Below are positions 1 through 7,524 of a stretch of 17,970 bases of DNA, piece after piece. Both the position numbers and the translations under genes were made by a program. The stretch spans positions 1 to 17,970 of the forward strand of contig UQZS01000040.1 of the NCBI GenBank assembly GCA_900545625.1, in the 5' to 3' direction. Numbering within the stretch: the stretch's first letter is position 1; the number at the start of each line of letters is the position of its first letter. Source of the stretch: an uncultured Oscillospiraceae bacterium (GTDB lineage: Bacteria; Bacillota; Clostridia; Oscillospirales; Acutalibacteraceae). Under the pieces are notes generated by a model that made no database searches, was not told where the DNA came from, and saw only the letters and a program-made list of their open reading frames with translations.

Positions 1-375
1 CGTCAAATCTTCATGGCGGTTGTACATGAGCGAAACCTCGATCACAAGGTTTGCCGGCAGCATGTTGTAAAGCATCTCCTGCGCCGCCTCGAAGTTTTGC
101 TGAGCCGCCAGAGCCAGCAGCACCGTTACCTTGTAAGCGGCGTGGTCGACGGTAAGCTCGTAGTTGCCCGCGCCGCAGAGGGCGTCCAGCTTTTTACGGT
201 CAACCTCTTTGACGACAGCGCCGCTTTCGCGGCAGGCGGCAGCCAGCCGGCGCACCGCCGGTGCGCGTTCCCCGGCGAGCACATACAGCGTGTCGATCGT
301 GCGGTCGGCGCGCAGCGCCTCCGCTACGGCGTTGCGCCCGATGATGAGATCTTGATTTTTCACATCCCGCGGCAT
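1..375 (-). CDS. Partial ORF: RlmB/TrmH-type N-terminus joined in frame to phage-tail-like sequence
   Basis: Read from the ATG at 373-375, the frame is open for 125 codons to the window edge, so the 3' end is missing. Residues 8-71 look like the substrate-binding domain of SpoU/TrmH 2'-O-ribose rRNA methyltransferases such as RlmB: IIGRNAVAEAL at 11-21, then VKEVDRKKLDALCGAGN at 55-71. In that family an HQG motif should follow. Instead residues 72-125 read YELTVDHAAYKVTV...MLPANLVIEVSLMYNRHEDLT, which I recognise from memory as resembling the C-terminus of DUF2313-type phage tail proteins (PANLVI...YN.H). The LDALCG.GN stretch would fit both families, so the join is probably at 163-189. The start is supported by GAAAGGGG 8 nt upstream and by a good promoter. 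The N-terminal assignment is fairly firm, the C-terminal one is tentative, and an assembly chimera is the simplest explanation. Confidence 0.55.
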   Translation of the reverse strand, partial: MPRDVKNQDLIIGRNAVAEALRADRTIDTLYVLAGERAPAVRRLAAACRESGAVVKEVDRKKLDALCGAGNYELTVDHAAYKVTVLLALAAQQNFEAAQEMLYNMLPANLVIEVSLMYNRHEDLT

Positions 376-424
376 AGCCCGCCCCTTTCACGCCTGTGCG
401 GCACATAGGCATAGTTATTATAAG

Positions 425-453
425 ATTATACCATATCTTGTGTGCTTGTACAA
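425..453 (-). promoter_or_regulatory. Sigma-A promoter for the left-edge ORF
   Basis: On the minus strand, TTGTAC (448-453) and a perfect TATAAT (425-430) are separated by 17 bp. The promoter lies about 50 bp upstream of the ATG at 375. It fits expression of the rlmB-like reading frame. Confidence 0.7.
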
Positions 454-503
454 CTGTTTTTTATGCTTTGTTTTTCGGCTGCGCTGCGCGCCGCCCCTGC
501 GAA

Positions 504-532
504 TTGACAGTGCGGAAGATTTCGGATAGAAT
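504..532 (+). promoter_or_regulatory. Sigma-A promoter for the GNAT gene
   Basis: A perfect -35 TTGACA (504-509) and -10 TAGAAT (527-532) are separated by 17 bp. They lie 24 bp upstream of the GTG start at 556, and a GGGGG ribosome binding site sits between. The short leader leaves little room for other regulation. Confidence 0.8.
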
Positions 533-555
533 GGAGAAAAAAGGGGGCGCTCTAC

Positions 556-1047
556 GTGTTTCAATACCGGAAAGTGACAGAAAAAGAGCTTCGCCGCCTT
601 TGGAACCGAAGCATTCTGGAGCACCCGTTCGACCGCCGGTACCGCGCGTGGAAGCGGGCGTTTTTGCAGCTCAACCGCAACGGTGCAGGCGCGACCTTTG
701 CGGTTCTGCATAACGGAACGCCCGTCGGCGAGGGGACGCTGTTGTTTTCCCCAAAAGCCGACGCCGTGCGCGGACGCGAGTGGCTTGCCGACGGCGTGCA
801 TACGGCGAACATCAATGCCCTGCGCATCCGCAAGCCCTATGAAGGGCAGGGACAGATTTCAGCCCTTATAAAAGAAATGGAGCGGTATGCCGCCGAACGG
901 GGCTTTACGCGCCTGACGATCGGCGCGAGCAAGCACGAATCACGTACCCGCGCCATTTACCGGCACTGGGGCTACACGGAATTTTTGGCAGAAGCGGCCG
1001 AGGACGGGGAAATCGTCTTGTATTATGCGAAAACGCTGCGTCTATGA
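556..1047 (+). CDS. GNAT-family N-acetyltransferase
   Basis: This 163-residue protein has the size and layout of a single-domain GNAT enzyme, which transfers an acetyl group from acetyl-CoA to an amine. The acetyl-CoA pyrophosphate loop is visible as YEGQGQISALI at residues 95-105, after the beta-4 strand ANINALRIRKP. A second conserved stretch, ESRTRAIYRHWGY (128-140), matches the usual motif B region where a residue after N/R-x-x-A closes over CoA. The substrate cannot be told from sequence. The start is GTG at 556, chosen because GGGGG at 543-547 is well spaced and the promoter at 504-532 is close. The gene stands alone: its neighbours are divergent on the left and, after a repeat-filled gap, convergent on the right. 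Confidence 0.85.
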   Translation: MFQYRKVTEKELRRLWNRSILEHPFDRRYRAWKRAFLQLNRNGAGATFAVLHNGTPVGEGTLLFSPKADAVRGREWLADGVHTANINALRIRKPYEGQGQISALIKEMERYAAERGFTRLTIGASKHESRTRAIYRHWGYTEFLAEAAEDGEIVLYYAKTLRL

Positions 1048-1385
1048 ATTTCGGCATGAATCCTGTTTGGACATTGAGCAGCATCCGCAAGACCGAAAGC
1101 TTACGCACAACACGTAGTGGCAGGCTTCCACGCCTGCCATCAACGAGGTCTATTTTCGTAGCTATTCCCTGTAAAAAACAGAATTCCGATTTTTATCACA
1201 GACGCAGATTTTTAATTTGCCGCGCTGTGCTCGGGCAGGCATGGAAGCCTGCCACTACGCGAAATCATTTACGCTTTATCGTAAACGCAGGTCGTTTTCT
1301 TCCAATGCTCTGCTCGGACGGACAATCGCGAGGACTGTTCACACGATACGAATACACGATGCAAATGGGGTTTATAAAATAGATA
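1048..1385. other. Non-coding gap filled by a REP-like inverted element
   Basis: This gap lies between the GNAT gene and the 3' end of phoR. It has no gene I can support. It contains the inverted pair at 1114-1258, a small palindrome TTTACG-ctttat-CGTAAA just after it (about 1269-1286), and then low-information sequence up to the terminator at 1386-1409. Open frames crossing it read straight through the palindromes and have no ribosome binding site. Confidence 0.6.
1114..1258. repeat. REPIN-like element 1: inverted pair of GTAG-headed hairpins
   Basis: The left repeat (1114-1139) starts GTAG and then folds as TGGCAGGC-loop TTCCAC-GCCTGCCA. The right repeat (1234-1258) is its near-perfect reverse complement, with stem GGCAGGC-loop ATGGAA-GCCTGCC followed by CTAC, the complement of GTAG. 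The two copies match at 24 of 25 positions. The interior is about 94 bp of AT-richer sequence. A tetranucleotide GTAG directly 5' of an imperfect palindrome, paired in inverted orientation, is the hallmark of REP/REPIN elements mobilised in trans by RAYT (Y1) transposases. A second element of almost the same length is at 10636-10778. No RAYT gene is in the window. Confidence 0.7.
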
Positions 1386-1409
1386 CGGCCCCGCAAAAAT
1401 GCGGGGCCG
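1386..1409. terminator. Bidirectional terminator hairpin after phoR
   Basis: Stem CGGCCCCGCA (1386-1395) pairs perfectly with TGCGGGGCCG (1400-1409) around an AAAA loop. On the plus strand it is followed by CTTTTTC, a good U-tract. On the minus strand, the direction of phoR, the tail is a weaker TATCTATTTT. It lies 14 bp beyond the phoR stop codon, so it very likely closes the pst-pho operon and may also stop reading from the left. Confidence 0.8.
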
Positions 1410-1423
1410 CTTTTTCATATCGG

Positions 1424-2680
1424 TTATTCTTTCTCTCTCGCCTGCGCGCGGAACAGCACGCGGATGGTCGTACCCACACCCGGGGTGCTGTCTACAGACA
1501 GCTGCGCGTCGTGAAGCTGCGCGTCGTGCTTGACGATCGAAAGCCCGAGCCCCGTGCCGCCTGTATCCTTGGAATGGCTTTTGTCCACGCGGTAGAACCG
1601 CTCAAAGATCCGTCCGAGGTGCTCGGGTGCGATACCGATACCGTCATCCGCGACCGAAAGCTGCGGCCTGCCGTCCACCGTCTCAAGCGCAACGCGCACC
1701 CCGCCGCCCGGACGGTTATACGCAATCGCATTGTCGCAGAGGTTGTGCACCATTTCATAAAGCGCGGGCTCGAAGCCGCTTACGACCGTCGCCTTGCCCG
1801 TAAGCGAAAGCGTCACCTGCGATTTTTCGGCTTTTGCGGCAAGCTCGCCGAGCACCGCCTCGCACAGTCCGTGCAGCTCGACCGGTGCGAATTCGGCACG
1901 CAGTTCGTCCTCGTCAAGACGAGAAAGTTTGATGATGTCCTCAATGAGCGTCAAAAGCCGGGCTGCCTCCTTGCGGATGCGCCCTGCGAATTTCGGGATG
2001 TCCTCCGGCTTTACAAGCCCGTTGCCGATGATCTCGGCGTAGCCGAGGATCGAGGTCAGGGGCGTTTTCAATTCGTGCGAGACATTGGCGGAAAATTCGC
2101 GGCGCATTTTTTTGGAAAGCTCCGCGTCCGTGATGTCTACGATAAACAGCACGGCGGCGGTGTCGCCTTTCGTGCCCGTTGCCGGCGCTGCAGACAGGGA
2201 ATACACACGCCCTGCGCGCTTCATTTTTTTTGTCTTTGTTTCGCCGGCCAGCGCACTTTCCACCACGGAAAGGTAGTGCTTTTCACGGCTGAGCGATTGA
2301 TACCCGCCCGTCGTGTCGCCCGCCAAGATCTCCCGCGCAGCGGGATTGGCGGAGACGACAGAGCCGTCGGCGGCAAAAACGACCAGCCCGTCGGGCATGC
2401 CCGCAATGATCGCGTTGAATTCCTCTACGCTCTGCGCCAGCTGTTTTTCGCGGCGCGCGGCTTCCTCATCGTGCACTTGCAGCCGTTTTGTATAATCCGC
2501 TTCCAGCTTTAAGCAATAACGCATGAGCATCAACAGCACACAGGAAAACAGGACCAAAACGCCCGCGCACACCAAAGCCCAGATATCATCGAGCCGCAGC
2601 ACCAAAAGGATGAGCCCCGCGATACCGGGCAGCAGCGCTATACTATAGGTCAAAACGGTTTTCATTAGGCTTTTCCGCAT
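1424..2680 (-). CDS. phoR: Phosphate-regulon sensor histidine kinase PhoR
   Basis: This 418-residue membrane kinase ends the pst-pho operon. Two membrane helices (about 11-30 and 35-54) are joined by only a few residues, so there is no extracytoplasmic sensor domain. The signal is therefore expected to come from PstSCAB/PhoU. A PAS domain spans about 86-185. The HisKA helix carries the phospho-acceptor in FSANVSHELKTPL (His202). The ATPase domain shows the N box HNLCDNAIAYN (312-322), G1 DDGIGI (345-350), F box FERFYR (359-364) and G2 GGTGLGL (374-380). The start ATG overlaps the phoB stop by one base (TGATG). One oddity is a 14-15-nt direct repeat near 1501-1530, which gives DAQLHDAQL right after the G2 box, though without changing the expected length. 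Confidence 0.93.
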   Translation of the reverse strand: MRKSLMKTVLTYSIALLPGIAGLILLVLRLDDIWALVCAGVLVLFSCVLLMLMRYCLKLEADYTKRLQVHDEEAARREKQLAQSVEEFNAIIAGMPDGLVVFAADGSVVSANPAAREILAGDTTGGYQSLSREKHYLSVVESALAGETKTKKMKRAGRVYSLSAAPATGTKGDTAAVLFIVDITDAELSKKMRREFSANVSHELKTPLTSILGYAEIIGNGLVKPEDIPKFAGRIRKEAARLLTLIEDIIKLSRLDEDELRAEFAPVELHGLCEAVLGELAAKAEKSQVTLSLTGKATVVSGFEPALYEMVHNLCDNAIAYNRPGGGVRVALETVDGRPQLSVADDGIGIAPEHLGRIFERFYRVDKSHSKDTGGTGLGLSIVKHDAQLHDAQLSVDSTPGVGTTIRVLFRAQAREKE

Positions 2681-3354
2681 CAGCCCTCACCGCCGATCCG
2701 ATAACCGACCCCGCGGACGGTCTCGACATATTTCCCGGCGTCGCCGAGCTTTGCGCGCAGGGTGCGGATATGTACGTCGGCGGTGCGCGTCTCACCGTCA
2801 AAGTCGTAGCCCCAGATTTTTTCCAACAGCATATCGCGCGTGAGCGCGATGCCCTCATTTTGCAAAAGGTACTTGAGCAGGGCAAATTCCTTATACGTCA
2901 GCTCCACCGGCGCGCCGTCGACATACACACGGTGCGTTTTGACGTTCAGTTCAATCGGCCCGCAGCGGTAAACCTCGCCGTCTTCGCGGCGCTGTGCACG
3001 CCGCAGTACGGCGCGCACGCGCGAAACCGTCTCCATCATGCCAAAAGGCTTGGTGATGTAGTCGTCTGCGCCGCAGTCGAGCCCCTTGACCTTGTCGTAT
3101 TCCGAGCCCTTTGCCGTCAGCAGGATCACGGGGATATCCTTGGTGTCGTCATTCGCGCGCAGCTTTTTTAAGATCGAGATGCCGTCCTCGCCGGGCAGCA
3201 TGATGTCCAGAAGGATCAGCTCCGGGGACTGTTCGCGGATCGCCGCGAACAGCGCCTCACCGTTTTCAACACCCCGCGCTTCGTACCCCGTGCTTTGCAG
3301 CGTATACACCACAAGCTCGCGGATGCTTTTGTCGTCCTCGGCGTAATAGATCAT
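2680..3354 (-). CDS. phoB: Phosphate-regulon response regulator (OmpR/PhoB family)
   Basis: This 224-residue two-domain regulator is the partner of the adjacent PhoR. The receiver domain (1-115) has the acidic pocket EDD (6-8), phospho-acceptor Asp50 in LILLDIMLPGEDG, Thr80 and Lys102 in TKPF. The winged-helix DNA-binding domain (about 125-222) shows LTYKEFALLKYL, the recognition region TRTADVHIRTLRAKL and the terminal GVGYR typical of OmpR-like proteins. When phosphorylated it should bind direct-repeat Pho boxes such as those upstream of pstS. I use the ATG at 3352-3354 rather than an upstream start, because residue 1 then opens the receiver fold (MIYYAEDD) and AAAGGAAA sits just before it. 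The start overlaps the phoU stop as ATGA. In Bacillus the equivalent is called PhoP. Confidence 0.93.
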   Translation of the reverse strand: MIYYAEDDKSIRELVVYTLQSTGYEARGVENGEALFAAIREQSPELILLDIMLPGEDGISILKKLRANDDTKDIPVILLTAKGSEYDKVKGLDCGADDYITKPFGMMETVSRVRAVLRRAQRREDGEVYRCGPIELNVKTHRVYVDGAPVELTYKEFALLKYLLQNEGIALTRDMLLEKIWGYDFDGETRTADVHIRTLRAKLGDAGKYVETVRGVGYRIGGEG

Positions 3355-4037
3355 ACGTTTCCTTTCTCTGTGCCCGGCGCCGGCGAGCCATCGTCGGGAC
3401 GTTCGCCCGTTATGGTGAACAGCGCCCATTCCGCAATGTTTTCGGCGTGGTCGCCGATGCGTTCGAGGTATTTTGCGACCATCAGAAGATCCACCGCCTC
3501 CTCGCCGCCGGCGGGATTTTGGGAGATCATATCTATTATATCACTTCGCAGCTTGAAAAACAAGCGATCTACCTCGTCATCGCTTGCAAGCACCTTGCGC
3601 GCGAGCGGTTCGTCCTCGCGCACGAAGGCGTCGATGCTTTCATTCACCATCGCGATGACCGCCTTCGTCATTTTGGTGATGTGCCGCTCGCTCGCCTCGT
3701 CCTGCGGCAAGCGGAAGTGCTGGGTGATCTCGGCGATGTCCGCCGCCTGGTCGCCGATACGCTCCATATCCGTAATCATTTTCAATGCGGCCGAGATATG
3801 CCGCAGATCGCGCGCCACGGGCTGCTGCTGCAGCAAAAGGCGCAGGCAAAGTCCTTCGATCTCATGCTCCTTACGGTCGATATCTCGATCGCCGTATACC
3901 ACCTGCCGGGCGGCTTCCCGGTCGGCGGCAAACAGGACGCGCACCGCTTCACCGATCGCCGTTTCGCACAGTGCGCCCATATCGATCATATCCTCATGCA
4001 GCTCGTTTAGCTGCCTTTCAAATCTGCTTCGCATCAT
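3351..4037 (-). CDS. phoU: Phosphate signalling protein PhoU
   Basis: At 228 residues this is the usual length for PhoU, an all-helical cytoplasmic protein made of two similar three-helix bundles that bind metal. It links the Pst transporter to PhoR and restrains phosphate uptake. Both signature motifs are present: [13 protein letters not shown] in the first half (about 91-103) and [14 protein letters not shown] in the second. The gene lies between pstB and phoB. Its ATG overlaps the pstB stop (ATGA), with GGGAGG placed 6 nt upstream inside the end of pstB. A second Met directly follows the first, so the start could be one codon later. Translational coupling with both neighbours is likely. 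Confidence 0.95.
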   Translation of the reverse strand: MMRSRFERQLNELHEDMIDMGALCETAIGEAVRVLFAADREAARQVVYGDRDIDRKEHEIEGLCLRLLLQQQPVARDLRHISAALKMITDMERIGDQAADIAEITQHFRLPQDEASERHITKMTKAVIAMVNESIDAFVREDEPLARKVLASDDEVDRLFFKLRSDIIDMISQNPAGGEEAVDLLMVAKYLERIGDHAENIAEWALFTITGERPDDGSPAPGTEKGNV

Positions 4038-4786
4038 CCGAACCTCCCTGTAATATAGTCCTCCGTGCGCCGGTCACGCGGTGTCGCGAACAACTGTTCG
4101 GTCGAATCCGCCTCCACAAGTTCCCCCAAAAGGAAGAACGCCGTGCGGTCGGAAATACGCGTCGCCTGCTGCATATTGTGCGTCACAATGACGATCGTAT
4201 ACGTTTTCCGCAGTTCCAGGGCAAGCTCTTCGATCTTCCCCGTTGAAATGGGGTCGAGCGCGCTTGTAGGCTCATCCATCAAAAGCACCTCGGGTTCGAC
4301 GGCGAGTGCACGCGCTATGCACAGGCGCTGCTGCTGCCCGCCTGAAAGCCCCAGCGCCGATTTTTTCAATCTGTCCTTGACCTCGTCAAAAATCGCCGCG
4401 GCAGTGAGCGCGCGCTCCACGATCTCGTCGAGTTCCGCCTTTTTGCGCACGCCGTGGGTGCGCGGCCCGTATGCGATGTTGTCGTAGACGCTCATCGGGA
4501 AGGGATTGGGCTTTTGGAACACCATGCCCACGCGGCGGCGCAGGACGTTCGGATCCATCTGTCGGATGTTATCGCCGTCGAGTGTGATGTCGCCGGTCGT
4601 GCGGCAGCCCTCCACAAGGTCATTCATCCGGTTGAGGGATTTTAAGAGGGTGGATTTCCCGCAGCCGGACGGTCCGATGAATGCCGTGATGCGCTGCTTC
4701 GGGATCTGCAGGCTGACATTTTTGAGCGCTTGAAAATCCCCGTAAAACAGGTCAAATTTTTGTATATCGATGCAAACGTTATCCAT
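4034..4786 (-). CDS. pstB: Phosphate ABC transporter ATP-binding protein PstB
   Basis: This 250-residue ATPase powers phosphate import through PstC/PstA. All nucleotide-binding motifs are intact: Walker [10 protein letters not shown] (38-46), Q-loop Gln91 in VFQKPNPFP, signature LSGGQQQR (147-154), Walker [13 protein letters not shown] (167-178) with catalytic Glu172, and switch His203 in [16 protein letters not shown] and the NRMNDL stretch are PstB-specific marks. The gene overlaps the pstA stop by 8 bp. The ribosome binding site, GAAAGGAAAC on the coding strand, lies within the end of pstA. Confidence 0.96.
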   Translation of the reverse strand: MDNVCIDIQKFDLFYGDFQALKNVSLQIPKQRITAFIGPSGCGKSTLLKSLNRMNDLVEGCRTTGDITLDGDNIRQMDPNVLRRRVGMVFQKPNPFPMSVYDNIAYGPRTHGVRKKAELDEIVERALTAAAIFDEVKDRLKKSALGLSGGQQQRLCIARALAVEPEVLLMDEPTSALDPISTGKIEELALELRKTYTIVIVTHNMQQATRISDRTAFFLLGELVEADSTEQLFATPRDRRTEDYITGRFG

Positions 4787-5648
4787 TTTTGTTTCCTTTC
4801 GTCCATTTGGAGGCGATCACCGAAGAAAGCGTGTTGATACCCGCCACAAGCACCAGCAGGATCACCGCCGTGGCATACGCCTTTTCGGTTGCAAGCCCCT
4901 CGTTCCACAACGCATACAGGTGTACCGCGAGCGTGCGTCCAGAGCCCAAGAGGCTGTCGGGCGTCTGCGCCACCGTACCTGCCGTGAAAATGAGCGCCGC
5001 CGTTTCGCCGACAAGCCGTCCGACGGCAAGGATCACGCCCGCGAGGATACCGGGCGCGGCGGAGGGCAGCACGATGCGGAACACGGTTCGCAGCTTACCC
5101 GCGCCAAGGCCGAACGAGCCCTCACGGTACAGGTCGGGCACGCTTTGCAGCGCTTCTTCGGTGGTGCGCAGAATAACGGGCAGGATCATAATGCTCAACG
5201 TCAGCGCGCCTGCGAGCAGGGAATAGCCGAAGCCCAGCGTCGTGACGAACAGCAGATAGCCGAACAGCCCGTATACGATGGAGGGGATTCCCGCAAGCGT
5301 TTCCGCCGTAATGCGCACGACTTTCACAAAGCGGTTGCCCTTTTTGGCGTATTCCACCAGATAGATCGCGGAAAAGATCCCGAGCGGGACGGCGATCGCA
5401 AGGGAGAGCGCCACGATGACCAGCGTATTGAGCAGCGCCGGCACGACCGAGGCGTTTTCCGAGGTATACTGCAAAGAAAACAGCTCCGGCGTGAGGTTCG
5501 GCACGCCTTTTACTAAAATATAGACAAGGATCCCGGCAAGCACGGCAACACAGATCCCTGCACCTGTGTATACCGCCGCACGCAAGGCTGCCGCATTGCG
5601 TTTCGCGCGGCGCGCCGCCTGATCTTTGGAAAGCGACGTATTGCGCAT
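4779..5648 (-). CDS. pstA: Phosphate ABC transporter permease PstA
   Basis: This 289-residue inner-membrane protein is one half of the phosphate channel. A basic cytoplasmic N-terminus ([10 protein letters not shown]) is followed by a first helix at about 27-47 and five more helices in the binding-protein-dependent permease domain (about 70-280). The EAA coupling loop that contacts PstB is seen as [36 protein letters not shown] sequence at 164-195. The conserved RLVGETAAL follows at 211-219. PstA proteins share this GETA signature with PstC. The start ATG overlaps the pstC stop by one base (TGATG), with AAAGGAGGAAGG just upstream, so it is translationally coupled to pstC. Confidence 0.95.
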   Translation of the reverse strand: MRNTSLSKDQAARRAKRNAAALRAAVYTGAGICVAVLAGILVYILVKGVPNLTPELFSLQYTSENASVVPALLNTLVIVALSLAIAVPLGIFSAIYLVEYAKKGNRFVKVVRITAETLAGIPSIVYGLFGYLLFVTTLGFGYSLLAGALTLSIMILPVILRTTEEALQSVPDLYREGSFGLGAGKLRTVFRIVLPSAAPGILAGVILAVGRLVGETAALIFTAGTVAQTPDSLLGSGRTLAVHLYALWNEGLATEKAYATAVILLVLVAGINTLSSVIASKWTKGNKNG

Positions 5649-6499
5649 CAGCCCTTCCTCCTTTTCACGGCGGAAAACGACAGGTTGATGAGCAGCACGA
5701 ACACAAACAGCACCACCGCCGTCGCAATGAGCGCCTCGCGGTGCAGGTCCGTAGCGTAGCCCATTTCCAGCACGATATTCGCCGTCAGTGTCCGAAGCCC
5801 TTTGGTAAGCGACGACGGCAAGACCGCCTGATTGCCCGCGACCATGATGACTGCCATCGTCTCGCCGACCGCACGCCCCACCCCAAGGATGATCGCGGAA
5901 AGCACACCGGAGCCCGCGGCAGGCAGCATGGTGCGGAACACACTGCGCTCATGCGTTGCGCCTAAAGCGAGGCTGCCCTCATAATAGCTTTTCGGCACGG
6001 CACGCAGCGCCGCTTCGGACACGCCGATGACCGTCGGCAGAATCATGATCCCTAACACTAAGCTTGCCGCCAACCAGCTTGTGCCGCTGCCGCCGAAGGT
6101 GTTGCGGATAAACGGTACGATCACCATCAGCCCGAAAAAGCCGTAGACCACCGAGGGGATCCCCGCAAGCAGCTCTACGGCAGGTTTCAAAAAGCGGTAC
6201 AGACGCTTAGGACAGAAAAACGCGAGGAACACCGCCGTCAAAAGCCCTATGGGCACGCCGACGGCGATCGCCCCCGCCGTAACATATAGGCTGCCGATGA
6301 TCATGGGAAAAATGCCGTACAGATCGGAAGAGGGCTTCCAGACCTTGCCCAGCAGGAATTCCTGCACCCCGATCTCGCGTATGGCGGGTACGCCGCGCGA
6401 AAATAAAAAGATGCAGATCAGAAGTACGGCGGCGATGCTTACGCCCGCCGAAAGAAAGAAGAGGAGGTGCATACCGCGCTCCCGTATTTTTTGAAGCAT
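5648..6499 (-). CDS. pstC: Phosphate ABC transporter permease PstC
   Basis: This 283-residue membrane protein is the other half of the phosphate channel. The first helix is at about 12-34. The permease core holds ELLAGIPSVVYGFFGL (109-123), the EAA loop SEAALRAVPKSYYEGSLALGA (161-181) and GRAVGETMAVIMVAGN (208-223), the classic PstC signature. The start at 6499 follows GGAAAGGATAGCC on the coding strand. It lies 76 bp after the pstS stop, and that gap carries a strong hairpin. This is the only sizeable spacer in the operon. Confidence 0.95.
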   Translation of the reverse strand: MLQKIRERGMHLLFFLSAGVSIAAVLLICIFLFSRGVPAIREIGVQEFLLGKVWKPSSDLYGIFPMIIGSLYVTAGAIAVGVPIGLLTAVFLAFFCPKRLYRFLKPAVELLAGIPSVVYGFFGLMVIVPFIRNTFGGSGTSWLAASLVLGIMILPTVIGVSEAALRAVPKSYYEGSLALGATHERSVFRTMLPAAGSGVLSAIILGVGRAVGETMAVIMVAGNQAVLPSSLTKGLRTLTANIVLEMGYATDLHREALIATAVVLFVFVLLINLSFSAVKRRKG

Positions 6500-6527
6500 A
6501 GGCTATCCTTTCCGAAAAACGCACAGG

Positions 6528-6560
6528 GCTCCCGCCGCGCTTTTTTCGCGCGGCGGGAGC
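6528..6560 (-). promoter_or_regulatory. Strong hairpin between pstS and pstC
   Basis: GCTCCCGCCGCGC (6528-6540) pairs perfectly over 13 bp with GCGCGGCGGGAGC (6548-6560) around a 7-nt loop. In the direction of transcription it is followed by CCTGTGCGTTTTTCGG, so there is no immediate U-tract. It is better read as a partial terminator or RNA-stabilising element than as a full stop. Such hairpins after a binding-protein gene commonly let pstS be made in excess over the permease genes. Confidence 0.6.
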
Positions 6561-6575
6561 GCAGGTGTATAATTT

Positions 6576-7451
6576 TTACGCCATTACATCCGCCCAAACG
6601 GTCGCGTCGCCGACATAGATCGATTTGACCTGCTCGCCGGAAAGTGAGGTCAGCGGGTTTTCGGGGTTGACGATCACCGCAATGCCGTCCAGCGCAATCT
6701 GCGTGCCGGTAAGGCCCGAAGAAAGCTCGCTGTCTTTGAGCGCGCGGCTCGCCATACCGATGTCGCAGTTGCCGCTTGCCGCATCCGTCATACCGGTGGT
6801 GGAATCGCTCATATTGACCTCTACGGTGATATTCGCGTTCACAGCGGCAAACGCTTCCTTGAGCTTTTCCATGACCGGTGTCACCGAGGACGAGCCCGAC
6901 ACTGTTACCGTGCCCGAAGCGCCCGAAGAAGCAAAGGCCGCAGCGTTTTCCGAAACGGGGATATAGCCCGCCTCTTCGACGATCTGCTGTCCTCCCGCCG
7001 AGAGGATGTAAGCGATGAACTCGCGCGCCGCGTCGGAGAGTGACGCCTCGTTATACGCAATATTAAAGGGTCGCGCGATCTTGTAGCTGCCGTCCTTGAC
7101 CGCCGCTACGGAGGGCGCTACGCCGTCGATCTGCAGCGCCTTGACCGTATCGTTTAAGGAACCCAATGAAATGTAGCCGATGGCGTTGCGGTTGCCGGAA
7201 ACGCTGGTGAGCACCACGCCCGTGCTGGTCTGCACATCGGCAGTCGCCACGGTGCGGTCCACCTTTTCGCCGGATTCATTCTCTTCCTCCACGCCGAACA
7301 GCTCTACGAATGCGCCGCGCGTTCCCGAGCCCTCCTCGCGGGAAATGACCGTGATCTCATCCGCCGCATCAAACGCACCGCCCGTGCAGCCTGCAAACAA
7401 TATGGTGAGCGCCAGCGCGCCCGCTAAAACACCTAAAACTGTTTTTTTCAT
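6576..7451 (-). CDS. pstS: Phosphate-binding lipoprotein PstS, with halves in permuted order
   Basis: This is the first gene of the operon: a 291-residue lipoprotein that captures phosphate outside the membrane and delivers it to PstCA. The signal peptide is MKKTVLGVLAGALALTILFAGC, with the lipid-modified Cys at 22. The order of the mature protein is unusual. Residues 32-166 (ITVISREEGSGTRGAF ... GYISLGSL ... AGYIPV) match what is normally the C-terminal half. Residues 180-291 (TVTVSGSSSVTPVMEKL, CDIGMASRALKDSE, IALDGIAVIVNPENP, ending ADVMA) match the usual N-terminal half. Ligand-contact regions from both halves are present, so it should still fold and bind phosphate. I chose the ATG at 7449-7451, with AAGGAG upstream, over a longer frame because it begins the signal peptide. 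The -3 lipobox residue is Phe, slightly unusual. Confidence 0.92.
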   Translation of the reverse strand: MKKTVLGVLAGALALTILFAGCTGGAFDAADEITVISREEGSGTRGAFVELFGVEEENESGEKVDRTVATADVQTSTGVVLTSVSGNRNAIGYISLGSLNDTVKALQIDGVAPSVAAVKDGSYKIARPFNIAYNEASLSDAAREFIAYILSAGGQQIVEEAGYIPVSENAAAFASSGASGTVTVSGSSSVTPVMEKLKEAFAAVNANITVEVNMSDSTTGMTDAASGNCDIGMASRALKDSELSSGLTGTQIALDGIAVIVNPENPLTSLSGEQVKSIYVGDATVWADVMA

Positions 7452-7524
7452 ACAGATTCTCCTTTTTTGCTTTCGGTATGGGATTAGCTTATCCGACAAA
7501 TGTAAAGGCTGCAAGCACGGTTGC

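Noticed and set aside
1114..1258. Terminal inverted repeats of an insertion sequence or MITE
   Set aside because: There is no transposase and no obvious target-site duplication. Each end is itself a hairpin headed by GTAG, which fits REP/REPIN better than ordinary terminal repeats.
1044..1382. Open frames through the gap with WKPATTR-like words
   Set aside because: These words are the translation of the REP-like hairpin GCCACTAC. Similar spurious peptides arise at 10636-10778. There is no ribosome binding site or coding signature.
1217..2512. A 431-codon open frame on the plus strand opposite phoR
   Set aside because: It is antisense to a clear histidine kinase with all motifs. It has no ribosome binding site and its translation has no recognisable domain. 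Long antisense frames are expected in GC-rich coding sequence.
2680..3429. A longer PhoB starting at 3429
   Set aside because: The extra 25 residues come from phoU coding sequence and precede the start of the receiver fold. The ATG at 3354 has a ribosome binding site and an ATGA overlap with phoU.
4770..5516. A 248-codon plus-strand frame opposite pstA
   Set aside because: It is a shadow of the pstA codon pattern, rich in Arg, His and Gln, with no family resemblance and no start signals.
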